From Candidatus Saccharimonadota bacterium (lineage in GTDB: Bacteria > Patescibacteriota > Saccharimonadia > Saccharimonadales > Saccharimonadaceae), in assembly GCA_017645955.1 (NCBI GenBank), contig JAGCNM010000022.1:1-41103 (forward strand): a DNA stretch of 41,103 nt. Reading direction: 5' to 3'. Of this stretch, positions 8,047 through 16,217 are shown piece by piece (position 1 is the first letter of the stretch; every line of letters starts with the position of its first letter). The translations under genes were made by a program, and so were the position numbers. The notes below the pieces were generated by a model, which saw only the letters and a list, made by a program, of their open reading frames with translations, did no database searches and was not told where the DNA came from.

Positions 8047-8694
8047 ATGCATGAGAGTTGGAGATCTTTCTTAAAGGCGGAATTTGAGAAGCCGTATTTT
8101 AAAGAGTTGTCAGAGTTTTTACATCATGAATATGAAACTAAAACAATTTATCCTAAAAAGGGTTTAGTTTTTCGAGCGTTTGCGACAGATTTAAATGATG
8201 TCAAGGTTGTTATTTTAGGGCAGGATCCGTATCATACGCCGGGAGCGGCGGAAGGTCTAGCGTTCTCAGTACCTAATTCGCAACCGATTCCGCCGTCTTT
8301 AATAAATATATATAAGGAAATTGATGACGATATTGGACACCATGAAAACCCACGCGGAAGTTTAGTTAATTGGCAAAAACAAGGAGTGTTATTATTAAAC
8401 ACTGTTTTAACAGTTGAAGCGCATAAGCCGAAATCGCATTCTGGAAAAGGTTGGGAGACTTTTACGACTGAAGTAATAAAATATTTAAATGAAGTACGTC
8501 CGCATTTAGTTTTTATTCTTTGGGGACGAGACGCAAGGAATAAAAAAGCATTAATCGACACTTCGAAACATTTAGTTTTAGAATCGGCACACCCTTCACC
8601 GCTATCGGCTCATGCGGGATTTTTTGGTAGTAAACCGTTTTCGAAATGTAATCAGTTTTTGGAAGAAAACGGCTTAAAGCCAATTGTATGGTAA
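8047..8694 (+). CDS. ung: Uracil-DNA glycosylase (family 1)
   Basis: The 215-residue enzyme removes uracil from DNA, the first step of base excision repair. Motif A is VVILGQDPYH (residues 54-63, catalytic Asp60), followed by GLAFSVP, VLLLNTVLTVE (uracil-binding Asn), FILWGRDA and the C-terminal HPSPLSAHAGFFGSKPFSKCN with the catalytic His. I start at ATG 8047 (MHESWRSF), 6 nt after a TATAAT box; longer in-frame extensions would read through the palindrome and are unlike the family. With tdk, tmk and dCMP deaminase it forms a small group of genes balancing dUMP and dTTP and repairing dU in DNA. Confidence 0.94.
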   Translation: MHESWRSFLKAEFEKPYFKELSEFLHHEYETKTIYPKKGLVFRAFATDLNDVKVVILGQDPYHTPGAAEGLAFSVPNSQPIPPSLINIYKEIDDDIGHHENPRGSLVNWQKQGVLLLNTVLTVEAHKPKSHSGKGWETFTTEVIKYLNEVRPHLVFILWGRDARNKKALIDTSKHLVLESAHPSPLSAHAGFFGSKPFSKCNQFLEENGLKPIVW

Positions 8695-8719
8695 ACTCTG
8701 GACGGGTCCTGCCGCCTCG

Positions 8720-9265
8720 CTAAATCCATTTAGCTAAGCGTTTGTATTCTTCGGAGTCTTTTTCATAAGAATCGAGAATGTCTTCGATATAAGTTTTGCC
8801 GTTGGTCATGTTGAGTGTTTCGACTTCAGGCATTGACGCGAGTAAACGCACGACGGCTTCGTCGGTATCGATATTAGTCATGGACTTTTTCGGATCGGTA
8901 GAATAAGAATGGACGCGTAGTTCGCGATAAACAAATCTTTTAATGCCGGCTTGGAGACAATACTTTAAACAGTTTTCGCAAGTAGCAACGCGGTTATATA
9001 TTGTGCAACCAGTCAAATCTTGATGGGAAAATAATACGGCATTCATTTCAGAATGGATTACAAAATAGTATTTCATTGGACGTTCAGAGAGTGTCATTTT
9101 TGATTCGTCGGCGCCTTGAATCATTCCGTTGTAGCCGAGAGAAACGACGCGCTTGTTTTTATCTACAATTACACAGCCCATTTTGCTTGAGGGATCTTTT
9201 GACTTCGCCGAGACTGCTTCGGCAATATTCATAAAGTATTCGTCCCATTCTTTTTGGTTACTCAT
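8720..9265 (-). CDS. dCMP/deoxycytidylate deaminase
   Basis: The 181-residue protein is a zinc deaminase of the dCMP deaminase (ComEB-like) group: HSEMNAVLF gives the zinc ligand His and the catalytic Glu, and TCENCLKYCLQAG gives the two zinc cysteines (the usual first residue P is T here). It should convert dCMP to dUMP, feeding thymidylate synthesis. It starts at ATG 9265, 6 nt behind TGCTATAAT, so the mRNA is predicted leaderless. It converges on ung with a 25 bp gap. The residues between the two motifs and the C-terminal part (YSTDPKKSMTNIDTDEAVVRLL) are not annotated by me. Confidence 0.87.
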   Translation of the reverse strand: MSNQKEWDEYFMNIAEAVSAKSKDPSSKMGCVIVDKNKRVVSLGYNGMIQGADESKMTLSERPMKYYFVIHSEMNAVLFSHQDLTGCTIYNRVATCENCLKYCLQAGIKRFVYRELRVHSYSTDPKKSMTNIDTDEAVVRLLASMPEVETLNMTNGKTYIEDILDSYEKDSEEYKRLAKWI

Positions 9266-9271
9266 AAGATA

Positions 9272-9280
9272 ATTATAGCA
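9272..9280 (-). promoter_or_regulatory. Leaderless-type promoter of the dCMP deaminase gene
   Basis: TGCTATAAT on the minus strand, 6 nt before ATG 9265; no Shine-Dalgarno sequence. Confidence 0.7.
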
Positions 9281-9321
9281 TGTAGTAAGGAGGGGGGTTG
9301 AATTATTTTTTAATCTATGCC

Positions 9322-9327
9322 TATAAT
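9322..9327 (+). promoter_or_regulatory. -10 promoter of the cutinase-vWA gene
   Basis: TATAAT with a TG two bases upstream. Transcription should start near 9334, giving a 20 nt leader with AAGGAG at 9344-9349, 4 nt before ATG 9354. This exported protein gene therefore uses a Shine-Dalgarno site, unlike the divergent deaminase gene. Confidence 0.55.
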
Positions 9328-9353
9328 CTCGCAAAATTAAAATAAGGAGAAAA

Positions 9354-11024
9354 ATGCGGAGAAAAGTTTTAATACTAATATCAGCGCTTGCTGTAACTTT
9401 AGGCGGGGCTATGCCGCCAACGATAGCGGAAGCGGAAAGTTGCCCGGATCTTAGAATTGTGTTCGCGCGTGGTTCAGGCGGAGAAAGATGGGTAACGAAA
9501 GACTACCTGGAGTTTAAAAATACGATAGAAAGAAAACTCGCGACTACTAGTTTAAATTATGAGTTTATCGACTTAGATTACGAAGCGATTGGAATCGGTT
9601 TTAATCAACTTAATGTAACGGTTGGGGCTTATTTTGGAGGGGGAGAAAAATACGATTTTGGCGATAGTGTAAATGAGGGTGTGAATAATCTTCAGGCAAT
9701 GGTTAATAGCTCTTCATGTGAGAATACGAGATATGTGATTGGTGGTTATTCACAAGGTGCAATCGTAGTTTCAAAAGCTTTACCTGGTTTAAATCCCGAT
9801 AAAGTAATCTATGCCGCAACTTTTGGCGATCCAAAAATTTATTTACCGGAAGGAAGAGGAGCTATTCCGGCGGCCTGTTCTGGAAAGAATTTGTCGGATT
9901 ACCGAGCTTATGTCCCGGATTGTAGGGCTTACACAGGATTACTTGGAGGAATTGAGCCTTATCAACCAGAAGGATTTAAAGGGAAGCTTGGAACTTGGTG
10001 TAATAAAATGGACGTATTTTGTAGTTCATATTTTGGGATTGATGACCATTTAGAATATGACTCTGACGGGTTGTTCGAAGATGCATCAAAAGTGATTTTT
10101 AATAAGGTGGCTTTACATTATGGAATAAACAATCGTATAACTTCGCCGCATGATACCGTAATTATGCTCGATTCAACCAGTTCAATGGGTAGTATGATTG
10201 AAATGTATAAAAAAGAGGCATTAAGACTCTCAACCTTGACTTTTGAATCTGGAGGGAGAGTAGCGCTTTATGACTATCGGGATTTAGATGATCCATACGA
10301 ACCGGTTGAACATTGTAATTTTGAGACTTGTACTATAGAAGTAATACAACAGAAATTAAACAGTATTACAATCGATGGCGGAGGCGATGAACCAGAATCG
10401 TTACTTTCAGCCTCTTTTTCAGCTATGAAGAGTTTAAAATGGAACTTTGGTTCAACTAAGTCGGTCGTCGTTTTAACCGATGCGCCATTCTTGCTGCCGG
10501 ATCGAGATGGTGTTACCTTAAAGGAAGTTGTAAGACTTAGTAAGGAAATAGATCCGGTGAACTTTTATGTTATTACCGAGGAAAGACTCGAGGAAGATTA
10601 TCGAGAACTTGCCGAACAAACTGGCGGGATGGTCGTAACGGATTTCAATAAACTAGATTTATTGACCGATTATATTATGGAACGATACGATAGCTTGCCA
10701 CGAGTTGAGGAAGAAGAAGTGATATTAGAAGATATACCAACGATTGAAATCACTGGAGTTGAAAAAACGTCTAAAACTGAAGTTAAAATTAGTTTTGAAA
10801 GCGAATGTGATAAGGTTATTGTAGTCTTGGACGATGAGGTACTAGGTTTAACTAATTCAAGAACAATTATGATTGGTGAGCTCGATAATAACAATGAAAA
10901 TCTAATTACCTTAATTCCGGTTAAAGGAAATTTACGCGGTGATGGGAAAAGTATCCAAATAAAAAATACCATTTATCCGGCGCAAACTTTAATTCCGAAA
11001 GCTCCTAATACCGGAAAACGCTAA
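9354..11024 (+). CDS. Secreted cutinase-like hydrolase fused to a von Willebrand A domain
   Basis: This 556-residue protein has a signal peptide (RRKVLILISALAVTLGGAMPP, cleavage near AEA-ES at about 27). Residues 30-255 look like a cutinase/serine esterase: FARGSGG, GGYSQG with nucleophile Ser133, FGDP, the CNKMDVFC segment with candidate catalytic Asp220 and DH with His232. Residues 266-450 form a vWA domain with the MIDAS-like DSTSS (Asp273, Thr275, Ser277), a DGGGDEPE loop and VLTDAP. About 455-545 is a beta-rich Ig-like segment, and the protein ends in PNTGKR, reminiscent of an LPxTG sorting motif but without the following membrane helix. Cutinases act on lipid and polymer esters, and mycolic-acid Actinobacteria carry homologues; a role on a host envelope is my inference. 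Confidence 0.85.
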   Translation: MRRKVLILISALAVTLGGAMPPTIAEAESCPDLRIVFARGSGGERWVTKDYLEFKNTIERKLATTSLNYEFIDLDYEAIGIGFNQLNVTVGAYFGGGEKYDFGDSVNEGVNNLQAMVNSSSCENTRYVIGGYSQGAIVVSKALPGLNPDKVIYAATFGDPKIYLPEGRGAIPAACSGKNLSDYRAYVPDCRAYTGLLGGIEPYQPEGFKGKLGTWCNKMDVFCSSYFGIDDHLEYDSDGLFEDASKVIFNKVALHYGINNRITSPHDTVIMLDSTSSMGSMIEMYKKEALRLSTLTFESGGRVALYDYRDLDDPYEPVEHCNFETCTIEVIQQKLNSITIDGGGDEPESLLSASFSAMKSLKWNFGSTKSVVVLTDAPFLLPDRDGVTLKEVVRLSKEIDPVNFYVITEERLEEDYRELAEQTGGMVVTDFNKLDLLTDYIMERYDSLPRVEEEEVILEDIPTIEITGVEKTSKTEVKISFESECDKVIVVLDDEVLGLTNSRTIMIGELDNNNENLITLIPVKGNLRGDGKSIQIKNTIYPAQTLIPKAPNTGKR

Positions 11025-11028
11025 AATA

Positions 11029-11037
11029 TGTTATAAT
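11029..11037 (+). promoter_or_regulatory. Leaderless-type promoter of typA
   Basis: TGTTATAAT, then 6 nt (ATATGG), then ATG 11044. The predicted transcription start is the A of the start codon. Confidence 0.72.
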
Positions 11038-11043
11038 ATATGG

Positions 11044-12972
11044 ATGACTCTAAACAAGGATTTAATTCGGAATGTGGCGATTATCGCACACGTTGATCAT
11101 GGAAAAACGACTTTAGTCGATGGGCTTTTGAAGCAGTCGCATACTTTTCGCGATAACCAAGCTGAAATGTCTCAGACTTTAATTATGGATTCAATGGACC
11201 AAGAGCACGAACGCGGGATTACGATTACAGCAAAGCAGACTTGTGTTTATTATAACGGTTATAAGATTAACATTATCGATACACCAGGGCACGCGGATTT
11301 TTCGGGAGAGGTTGAACGAACGTTAAACATGGCAGACGGGGTGTTATTAATTGTTGATGCCCAGGAAGGGCCGATGCCACAAACGAAATTCGTTTTGTCT
11401 AAAGCTCTGAGTTTAGGCTTAAAACCGGTTGTCGTCATTAATAAAATAGACAAACCGGCGGCGAGAATCGACGAAGTATTGTCCGAGATTGAAAGTTTAT
11501 TCTTAGAGCTCGCAACAGACGAGTCACAATTGTTCTATCCAGTTTATTATGCAATTGCACGCGAAGGGCGAGCAGGAAAAACGACTGATTTAGATGACGA
11601 TTTGCATGTGATTTTTGAATCGATTATTAACGATATTCCGGCGCCTTCGGTTGATTCGGACTCCGAATCGGCGCAACTACTCGTAGCGGCGTTAGCCGGC
11701 GACAACTATCTCGGAAAATACTGCATCGGTAAAATTTTTCGCGGAAAACTAAAGAAAGGCCAAAGCGTCAAAATTTTGCGCCCGAACGCGGAAATTGTTT
11801 CTCTTGAGACCGTGTCCCGCGAGGACTACGGCCCGAGCGAAGTGAGCGAGCCCCATGACGATGGGAGCGAGCGAGCGGGGTCGAAAGAGAAACAGTTAAG
11901 CGTTAGGAATGCAAAGATTGACAATTTGTTCACTTATAAAGGTTTAGGGAAAGAAGAGGTTGCCGAAGCAATTGCGGGAGATATTGTAGCGATTACCGGT
12001 GTCTCGGAAGCGAATATTGGCGATACGATTGCGACTGGCGATAATCCGGAAGCCTTGCCAGGAATCGAACTCGAGGCACCGACTTTGTCAATTTATATCG
12101 GCCCAAATACTTCGCCTTTAAAGGGACGTGAAGGCGATTTTACGACTTCACGACAAATTGCCGAAAGACTCGAGAGAGAACTTGAAACAAATATCGCATT
12201 AAAGATTGAACCAGATGGATTAGGTTATAAAGTATCTGGGCGGGGTGAATTACATTTATCGGTTTTAATTGAAACTATGCGACGCGAAGGTTATGAACTT
12301 GAAGCCGGACGACCCGAAGTGGTTTATCGAGAAATTGATGGGGTTAAGTGCGAACCAATTGAAGATTTAACAATCGAAGTAGCTCCGGAATATGTTGGCG
12401 CAGTGAGCCAAGAACTCGGCATTAGAAAAGCCGAGCTAAAGTCACAAGAATTGACGAGTACCGGAACCACACGATTTGTTTATGAGATTTCAACGGCGGC
12501 TTTAATTGGACTGAGAAATGATTTACTAACCGAAACTAAAGGGACGGTGATTATGTCTAGCATCCCGAATGGTTATCGACCGGTTGAAGAAAAGTATAAA
12601 CCGGAAAGAAACGGAGCCTTAGTTGCTTTCGAGGATGGTACGTCAACAGCCTACGCTTTAGACGGCGCGCAGGCCCGCGGTGTTTTATTTATCCCGCCTG
12701 GAGTTCCAGTTTATCAAGGTATGATCGTTGGTTTATCGAACAAAAAAGACGACCTTGACATTAACATTTGTCGCGAAAAGCAATTAACGAATATGCGAAC
12801 GCATGCTTCGGATGGCGCAATCCAATTAACGCCTTATACTCAACTTTCTTTGGAACAATGTTTGGATTTTTTGCTTGATGATGAGCTGCTTGAGGTAACA
12901 CCTAAATCATTGAGGCTTCGAAAACGTCAGCTTGATCCAATTAAAAGAAAGCGAGAAAACCGTGTTAATTGA
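11044..12972 (+). CDS. typA: GTP-binding protein TypA/BipA with in-frame palindromic insertion
   Basis: The 642-residue protein is a ribosome-associated translational GTPase of the TypA/BipA family. G1 is AHVDHGKT (residues 15-22), then [16 protein letters not shown] and NKIDKP; the EF-G-like domains and the family C-terminal part ([26 protein letters not shown], then NMRTHASD) follow. Within domain II, between EIVS and [13 protein letters not shown], there is an extra segment of about 33 residues (252-284) encoded by a GC-rich palindrome that typical TypA proteins lack at this position. The gene ends overlapping the TatD start by 11 nt, so they form an operon. Confidence 0.93.
   Translation: MTLNKDLIRNVAIIAHVDHGKTTLVDGLLKQSHTFRDNQAEMSQTLIMDSMDQEHERGITITAKQTCVYYNGYKINIIDTPGHADFSGEVERTLNMADGVLLIVDAQEGPMPQTKFVLSKALSLGLKPVVVINKIDKPAARIDEVLSEIESLFLELATDESQLFYPVYYAIAREGRAGKTTDLDDDLHVIFESIINDIPAPSVDSDSESAQLLVAALAGDNYLGKYCIGKIFRGKLKKGQSVKILRPNAEIVSLETVSREDYGPSEVSEPHDDGSERAGSKEKQLSVRNAKIDNLFTYKGLGKEEVAEAIAGDIVAITGVSEANIGDTIATGDNPEALPGIELEAPTLSIYIGPNTSPLKGREGDFTTSRQIAERLERELETNIALKIEPDGLGYKVSGRGELHLSVLIETMRREGYELEAGRPEVVYREIDGVKCEPIEDLTIEVAPEYVGAVSQELGIRKAELKSQELTSTGTTRFVYEISTAALIGLRNDLLTETKGTVIMSSIPNGYRPVEEKYKPERNGALVAFEDGTSTAYALDGAQARGVLFIPPGVPVYQGMIVGLSNKKDDLDINICREKQLTNMRTHASDGAIQLTPYTQLSLEQCLDFLLDDELLEVTPKSLRLRKRQLDPIKRKRENRVN
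11796..11894. repeat. In-gene palindromic element 1 (in typA)
   Basis: The outer arms, 11796-11811 (starting TGTTTCTCTT) and 11879-11894, are inverted repeats with only two mismatched positions. The core hairpin is CCCAT-GACG-ATGGG at 11852-11865, the reverse-complement orientation of the family core (loop CGTC on the minus strand). On the minus strand a TCCTCGCG motif follows the core, as in the tatD and cysteine desulfurase copies. The 99 bp are read in frame and contain no stop. Local GC content is far above that of the flanking typA sequence. Confidence 0.85.
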
Positions 12973-13762
12973 CGCTCATTGCCATCTCCACGACCGAGAG
13001 TTTTTCACGGAAAAGCAAGCCGAGGAGATGATAAAGCGAGCTGATAAAGCCGGAGTTAAAAAAATCATTTGTATTGGGACTTCACACGAAGATTCATTAG
13101 CGGCGCGTGAGTTTGCTTTGGCTCATAAAAATGTTTATTGGACTTACGGAGTACATCCCGAAGGAGCTACAAGTTTATCTCGCTCGGGGGCGCGTCCGGC
13201 CGGCCCGTCGCCACGGGCGGCCGGCGCTAATCCTCGCGCTGCCGCGCTCCGGGTTCCCCTTCGCCGAGACAAACTTGTAGCTATTGGGGAAGTCGGCCTA
13301 GATTACCACTATGAGAATTATAATCGCGAGGCACAGATTAAGTTGTTCGAAAAGATGCTACAGCTTGCGACTATGAATGATTTACCGGTTTCATTCCATG
13401 TTCGCGAAGCTTTCGAAGATTTTTTTGCAGTTATAAGAAACTTTCCAAAAGTACGAGGCATAGTTCATTCTTTTACAGATAGTAAGAAAGTTTTGAAACA
13501 TATTTTAAACGAAACAGATTTTTATGTCGGCGTAAATGGACTAGCAACTTATTCTACTTTGCCAACTCCGCCACTAGAGCGGATTCTACTCGAGACGGAT
13601 GCGCCCTTTTTAGCCCCAACCCCACATCGTGGAGAGACTAACGAACCGGCATATATTGCAGATATTGCAAGTTGGTTAGCTACGAAGTTAGAGATACCGG
13701 TAGATGATATAGCTAAGACAACAACAGACAACGCAAATAATCTGTTTAGATTGACTAATTAA
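12962..13762 (+). CDS. TatD family metal-dependent hydrolase with in-frame palindromic insertion
   Basis: The 266-residue protein is a TatD-type DNase/hydrolase. Metal-site motifs are visible: [10 protein letters not shown] at the N terminus, WTYGVHPEG, VAIGEVGLDYH, PVSFHVRE, VHSFTD and LLETDAPFLAP. I start at GTG 12962, which overlaps the last 11 nt of typA and gives the family N terminus directly; a TTG 30 nt upstream is possible. Residues about 68-107, between GVHPEG and KLVAIGE, are encoded by a palindromic element and read TSLSRSG...RAAALR...DK, a low-complexity Arg/Ala/Pro-rich stretch unlike the helix normally found there. Metal ligands on both sides are intact. Confidence 0.9.
   Translation: MLIDAHCHLHDREFFTEKQAEEMIKRADKAGVKKIICIGTSHEDSLAAREFALAHKNVYWTYGVHPEGATSLSRSGARPAGPSPRAAGANPRAAALRVPLRRDKLVAIGEVGLDYHYENYNREAQIKLFEKMLQLATMNDLPVSFHVREAFEDFFAVIRNFPKVRGIVHSFTDSKKVLKHILNETDFYVGVNGLATYSTLPTPPLERILLETDAPFLAPTPHRGETNEPAYIADIASWLATKLEIPVDDIAKTTTDNANNLFRLTN
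13165..13282. repeat. In-gene palindromic element 2 (in the tatD-like gene)
   Basis: Outer arms 13165-13182 (AGCTACAAGTTTATCTCG) and 13265-13282 are inverted repeats with 17 of 18 positions paired. The core hairpin is CCCGT-CGCC-ACGGG at 13204-13217, extended by CCGGCCG/CGGCCGG. Positions 13224-13251 share 27 of 28 bases with the cysteine desulfurase copy and are read in the same frame in both genes (ANPRAAALR here). The right arm encodes KLVA of the conserved KLVAIGE motif, so the right arm looks native and the left arm looks like its inverted copy. Confidence 0.9.
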
Positions 13763-13770
13763 GCTTTTCG

Positions 13771-13779
13771 TGGTATAAT
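13771..13779 (+). promoter_or_regulatory. Leaderless-type promoter of the 49-codon gene
   Basis: TGGTATAAT, 6 nt (TAAGGT), then ATG 13786. Confidence 0.65.
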
Positions 13780-13785
13780 TAAGGT

Positions 13786-13935
13786 ATGGATGAGGATAAA
13801 CAAACATTTAAGATTCCGTCTTTCGGTAAAAAGCCGGCCTATAATTTTGAGGCAACTGATGAAAGTTTTAAAATTTACCAAGAGTTAAACAGTATTTCTG
13901 AGGAGATTGAAAGATGTCGTTCAAGAAATTGCTAG
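13786..13935 (+). CDS. Small unknown protein (49 residues)
   Basis: A short ORF starting at an ATG placed exactly 6 nt behind an extended -10 box. It encodes MDEDKQTFKIPSFGKKPAY followed by an acidic stretch (ATDESFKIYQELNSISEEIERC), a mostly polar, probably partly helical peptide. Its 3' end overlaps the start of the next gene by 22 nt and carries that gene's GGAG ribosome site, so the two are likely coupled. I do not recognise a family. The promoter geometry and the coupling are the reasons to call it real. Confidence 0.6.
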   Translation: MDEDKQTFKIPSFGKKPAYNFEATDESFKIYQELNSISEEIERCRSRNC

Positions 13936-14300
13936 AATCTGTACCAGGCTTAAACAAGGCCTTGTTTTTAAAAAACGATTTGTATTCGAATAAGCTCAGC
14001 TATGAAGACTTGATTAATGCCGAGTCAGCACTTGGGCGCACGATTTTTGGCCCCGTTCCGACTGGACATCAACGTGAATTCTTTAAAAATCGCGATAACG
14101 TTTGGATTTGGCATGAAGATTGGGTTGATCCATTCGGCATACCACAAGATATGACGATTCGTTACGAAGTAAGACCGGCCGGGGTCTATAAGAAGGTAGC
14201 TGGCCAAAACTACGAGAAGCTCGAAGGAGCTGAATTGGAGAATTTTAGGAACGCCGCTAAAAGATATCTTGAACTTGTAAAAACAAAACTCTATTGCTAA
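13914..14300 (+). CDS. Unknown soluble protein (128 residues)
   Basis: The product has no signal peptide or membrane helix. It is rich in aromatic and charged residues; the centre reads PVPTGHQREFF...WIWHEDWVDPFG...MTIRYEVRPAGVYKK and the C terminus is a probable helix (LENFRNAAKRYLELVKTKLYC). I do not recognise the family. The start at 13914 has GGAG 9 nt upstream, inside the preceding 49-codon gene, and the next gene begins 9 nt after its stop. The three genes appear to form one small operon. Confidence 0.7.
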   Translation: MSFKKLLESVPGLNKALFLKNDLYSNKLSYEDLINAESALGRTIFGPVPTGHQREFFKNRDNVWIWHEDWVDPFGIPQDMTIRYEVRPAGVYKKVAGQNYEKLEGAELENFRNAAKRYLELVKTKLYC

Positions 14301-14309
14301 AATGGGGTT

Positions 14310-14741
14310 ATGAAGAAGAAACAAATTATCTCAATTATTGTTTTCGTTATCGGTATAATTACGCTCATCGTTGGCGTAGTTTTTTTGATTCTTGATTTGA
14401 TAAAAAGTTCTTCGCTCCAAGACGGGGAATATCTAATTTCAGTTGATAATTGGGTTAGAGAAGATGAACCTGGCGTAATATGGAAGTTTACGGAGATAGG
14501 AAAAGGAAAATTGACTACTAACGACAACTTAAATAGTTATGATTTTATTTGGGCAATTAACGATAATAAAATCAAAATTGAGACGAATTGGCTCTATACT
14601 CTAAATGACGAGTTCGAGTACAGAATTAATGACGGTAATCTAATTCTTATCAAAGACGACTCAACCGAGATCAAGTTCAGTCCCGCAAGTAGCGTTGATC
14701 CCGAGGTTCGCGAGGACGACGAGCTCGTCGTCGGGGATTAG
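14310..14741 (+). CDS. Unknown membrane-anchored protein (143 residues)
   Basis: A basic N terminus (MKKKQ) precedes one long hydrophobic helix (residues 6-31), followed by a polar, beta-like domain (GEYLISVDNWVREDEPGVIWKFTEIGKGKL...STEIKF), a layout that fits a single-pass protein with an extracytoplasmic domain. The family is unknown. Its last 81 nt overlap the 3' end of the convergent DUF1846 gene; inside the overlap, an 18 bp perfect palindrome around GAGCTC makes both proteins read DDELVV. GGGG lies upstream of the ATG. Third gene of the small operon. Confidence 0.65.
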   Translation: MKKKQIISIIVFVIGIITLIVGVVFLILDLIKSSSLQDGEYLISVDNWVREDEPGVIWKFTEIGKGKLTTNDNLNSYDFIWAINDNKIKIETNWLYTLNDEFEYRINDGNLILIKDDSTEIKFSPASSVDPEVREDDELVVGD

Positions 14742-16124
14742 GTGGGTCGCGTGAAGTTCAGCGCCATTTAGTTTTTCGAGGCTTTCTAAGGCTTTTTTGA
14801 CTGTCGGGTTTGTAGTCTCACAGATTGAAAGCGCAAGTAAAACTTCGTCGAGGTTGAGCTGTTTTTTAGCAAAATTTGAAACACGGTTCTTAATCTCGAG
14901 AATTGGTTTTAATATTTCTGGCGCAATTAAATCTACTTCGTCTGGAATCCTGGTTAGAGTTTTTATCGTATTAATAAAGGTGCTCGAAACTGGCGAAAGA
15001 AAATCAGTTTTTCTACCGACAATGTATTTTTTACCAACATTCATGCAAGCGCTTGGTTTGTCGCCAGATTTTTTACGTTTTTCTTCGGCTTTTTTGATGA
15101 CTGGGCGGTCGTCTTCGGATATGTTTAACTCGTTCATCAGCATCTTAATCCTCTCCGGAACCTCTTCACCAACAATACCTTTTTTTAGATCAGTCAGGGC
15201 GCGGAGATAGCGACGGATGATTTCATCTTTGGCCGCTTTTTTAACAGCTACGTCGTCGGTAATACACTGACCAATCACATTAACGCCCATGTCGGTTGGA
15301 GAATAATAAATGCTCTTGCCAGAAATGCGGGTTAAAATCTCTTTTAAGACCGGAAAAGTCTCGAGGTCGCGATTGTAATTAACCGCCGAAATACCGTATT
15401 TTTCAAGATGGAAATTATCAATCATGTTCTTATCATTTAAATCCGCGGTTGCCGCCTCGTAGGCGATATTGACCGGATGCTTTAAGGGCAAATCCCAGAC
15501 AGGGAAGGTTTCAAATTTTGCATAGCCAACTTTCTTACCCAGTTTACTTTCATGGTAAAGTTGCGAAAGGCTAGTTGCGAGCTTTCCGGAGCCAGGACCA
15601 GGAGCAGAAACAATCACAAGTGGCCTTGTAGTTTTTATATAAGGATTCGCGCCATACCCTTCATCGGAAACAATCGTATCGACATCTGTCGGGTAGCCTT
15701 TTGTAAAAGTATGAAAATAGGTTTCAACTTTATAATCTTTGAGTTTTCTTGCGAAATCTTCGGCTTTCTTTTGCCCATTAAAGAGAGTTATTACTACGGA
15801 ACTAACCGTAATGCCTTTGCTTCGCAAAAACTCGATTAGTCTTAAAACCTCGCTTTCGTAGGTAATCATATGGTCAGCGCGAATCTTAGCTTTTTCAATT
15901 GCGTCGGCGTTGATACATAAAATCACCTCAGCGCGGTCTTTAAATTCTTGAAGTAGTTTTATTTTGAGGTCGGGGAGATAGCCGGGGAGAGTACGAGCGG
16001 CATGTTGGTCATCAATCAGTTTTCCGCCGAATTCGAGATAAAGTTTATCGAACATTCGGATTCGCTCATTAATCTTCTTTTTCTGGATTTTTAAATACTT
16101 TCTGGCATCAAAACACCTTTTCAC
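14661..16124 (-). CDS. DUF1846 family protein
   Basis: The 487-residue protein matches the DUF1846 family of large conserved proteins without an established reaction. Family features are visible: FDARKYLKIQ...LYLEFGGKL at the N terminus (residues 5-37), FNGQKKAEDFARKL, TIVSDEGYGANPYIKT, the phosphate-loop-like APGPGSGKLATSLSQLYHE, and YSPTDMGVNVIG. The C-terminal LGINATC motif is also present, with a short terminal tail. The start is GTG 16124, with AGGAGG 4 nt upstream and an extended -10 at 16143-16151. The gene converges with, and overlaps by 81 nt, the small membrane protein gene. Confidence 0.88.
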   Translation of the reverse strand: MKRCFDARKYLKIQKKKINERIRMFDKLYLEFGGKLIDDQHAARTLPGYLPDLKIKLLQEFKDRAEVILCINADAIEKAKIRADHMITYESEVLRLIEFLRSKGITVSSVVITLFNGQKKAEDFARKLKDYKVETYFHTFTKGYPTDVDTIVSDEGYGANPYIKTTRPLVIVSAPGPGSGKLATSLSQLYHESKLGKKVGYAKFETFPVWDLPLKHPVNIAYEAATADLNDKNMIDNFHLEKYGISAVNYNRDLETFPVLKEILTRISGKSIYYSPTDMGVNVIGQCITDDVAVKKAAKDEIIRRYLRALTDLKKGIVGEEVPERIKMLMNELNISEDDRPVIKKAEEKRKKSGDKPSACMNVGKKYIVGRKTDFLSPVSSTFINTIKTLTRIPDEVDLIAPEILKPILEIKNRVSNFAKKQLNLDEVLLALSICETTNPTVKKALESLEKLNGAELHATHLIPDDELVVLANLGINATCGTELDLG

Positions 16125-16142
16125 TAGACCTCCTTTTTTTAA

Positions 16143-16151
16143 ATTATATCA
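16143..16151 (-). promoter_or_regulatory. Extended -10 promoter of the DUF1846 gene
   Basis: TGATATAAT on the minus strand. The predicted start at about 16136 gives a 12 nt leader whose 5' end is AAAGGAGG, so a very short but Shine-Dalgarno-bearing leader. Confidence 0.6.
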
Positions 16152-16202
16152 CGCCGGTAATTTTAGTTCGGTTATTTAGCATTTTTATTTTTATCGACTT
16201 TA

Positions 16203-16211
16203 TGTTATAAT
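16203..16211 (+). promoter_or_regulatory. Leaderless-type promoter of the cysteine desulfurase gene
   Basis: TGTTATAAT, 6 nt (ATTTTT), then ATG 16218; no Shine-Dalgarno sequence. Confidence 0.72.
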
Positions 16212-16217
16212 ATTTTT

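Noticed and set aside
11044-12972. UGA read as glycine or tryptophan, as in some CPR lineages
   Set aside because: Genes end at TGA in sensible places (typA, the flippase-like gene), tryptophan sites use TGG, and an RF2 gene is present.
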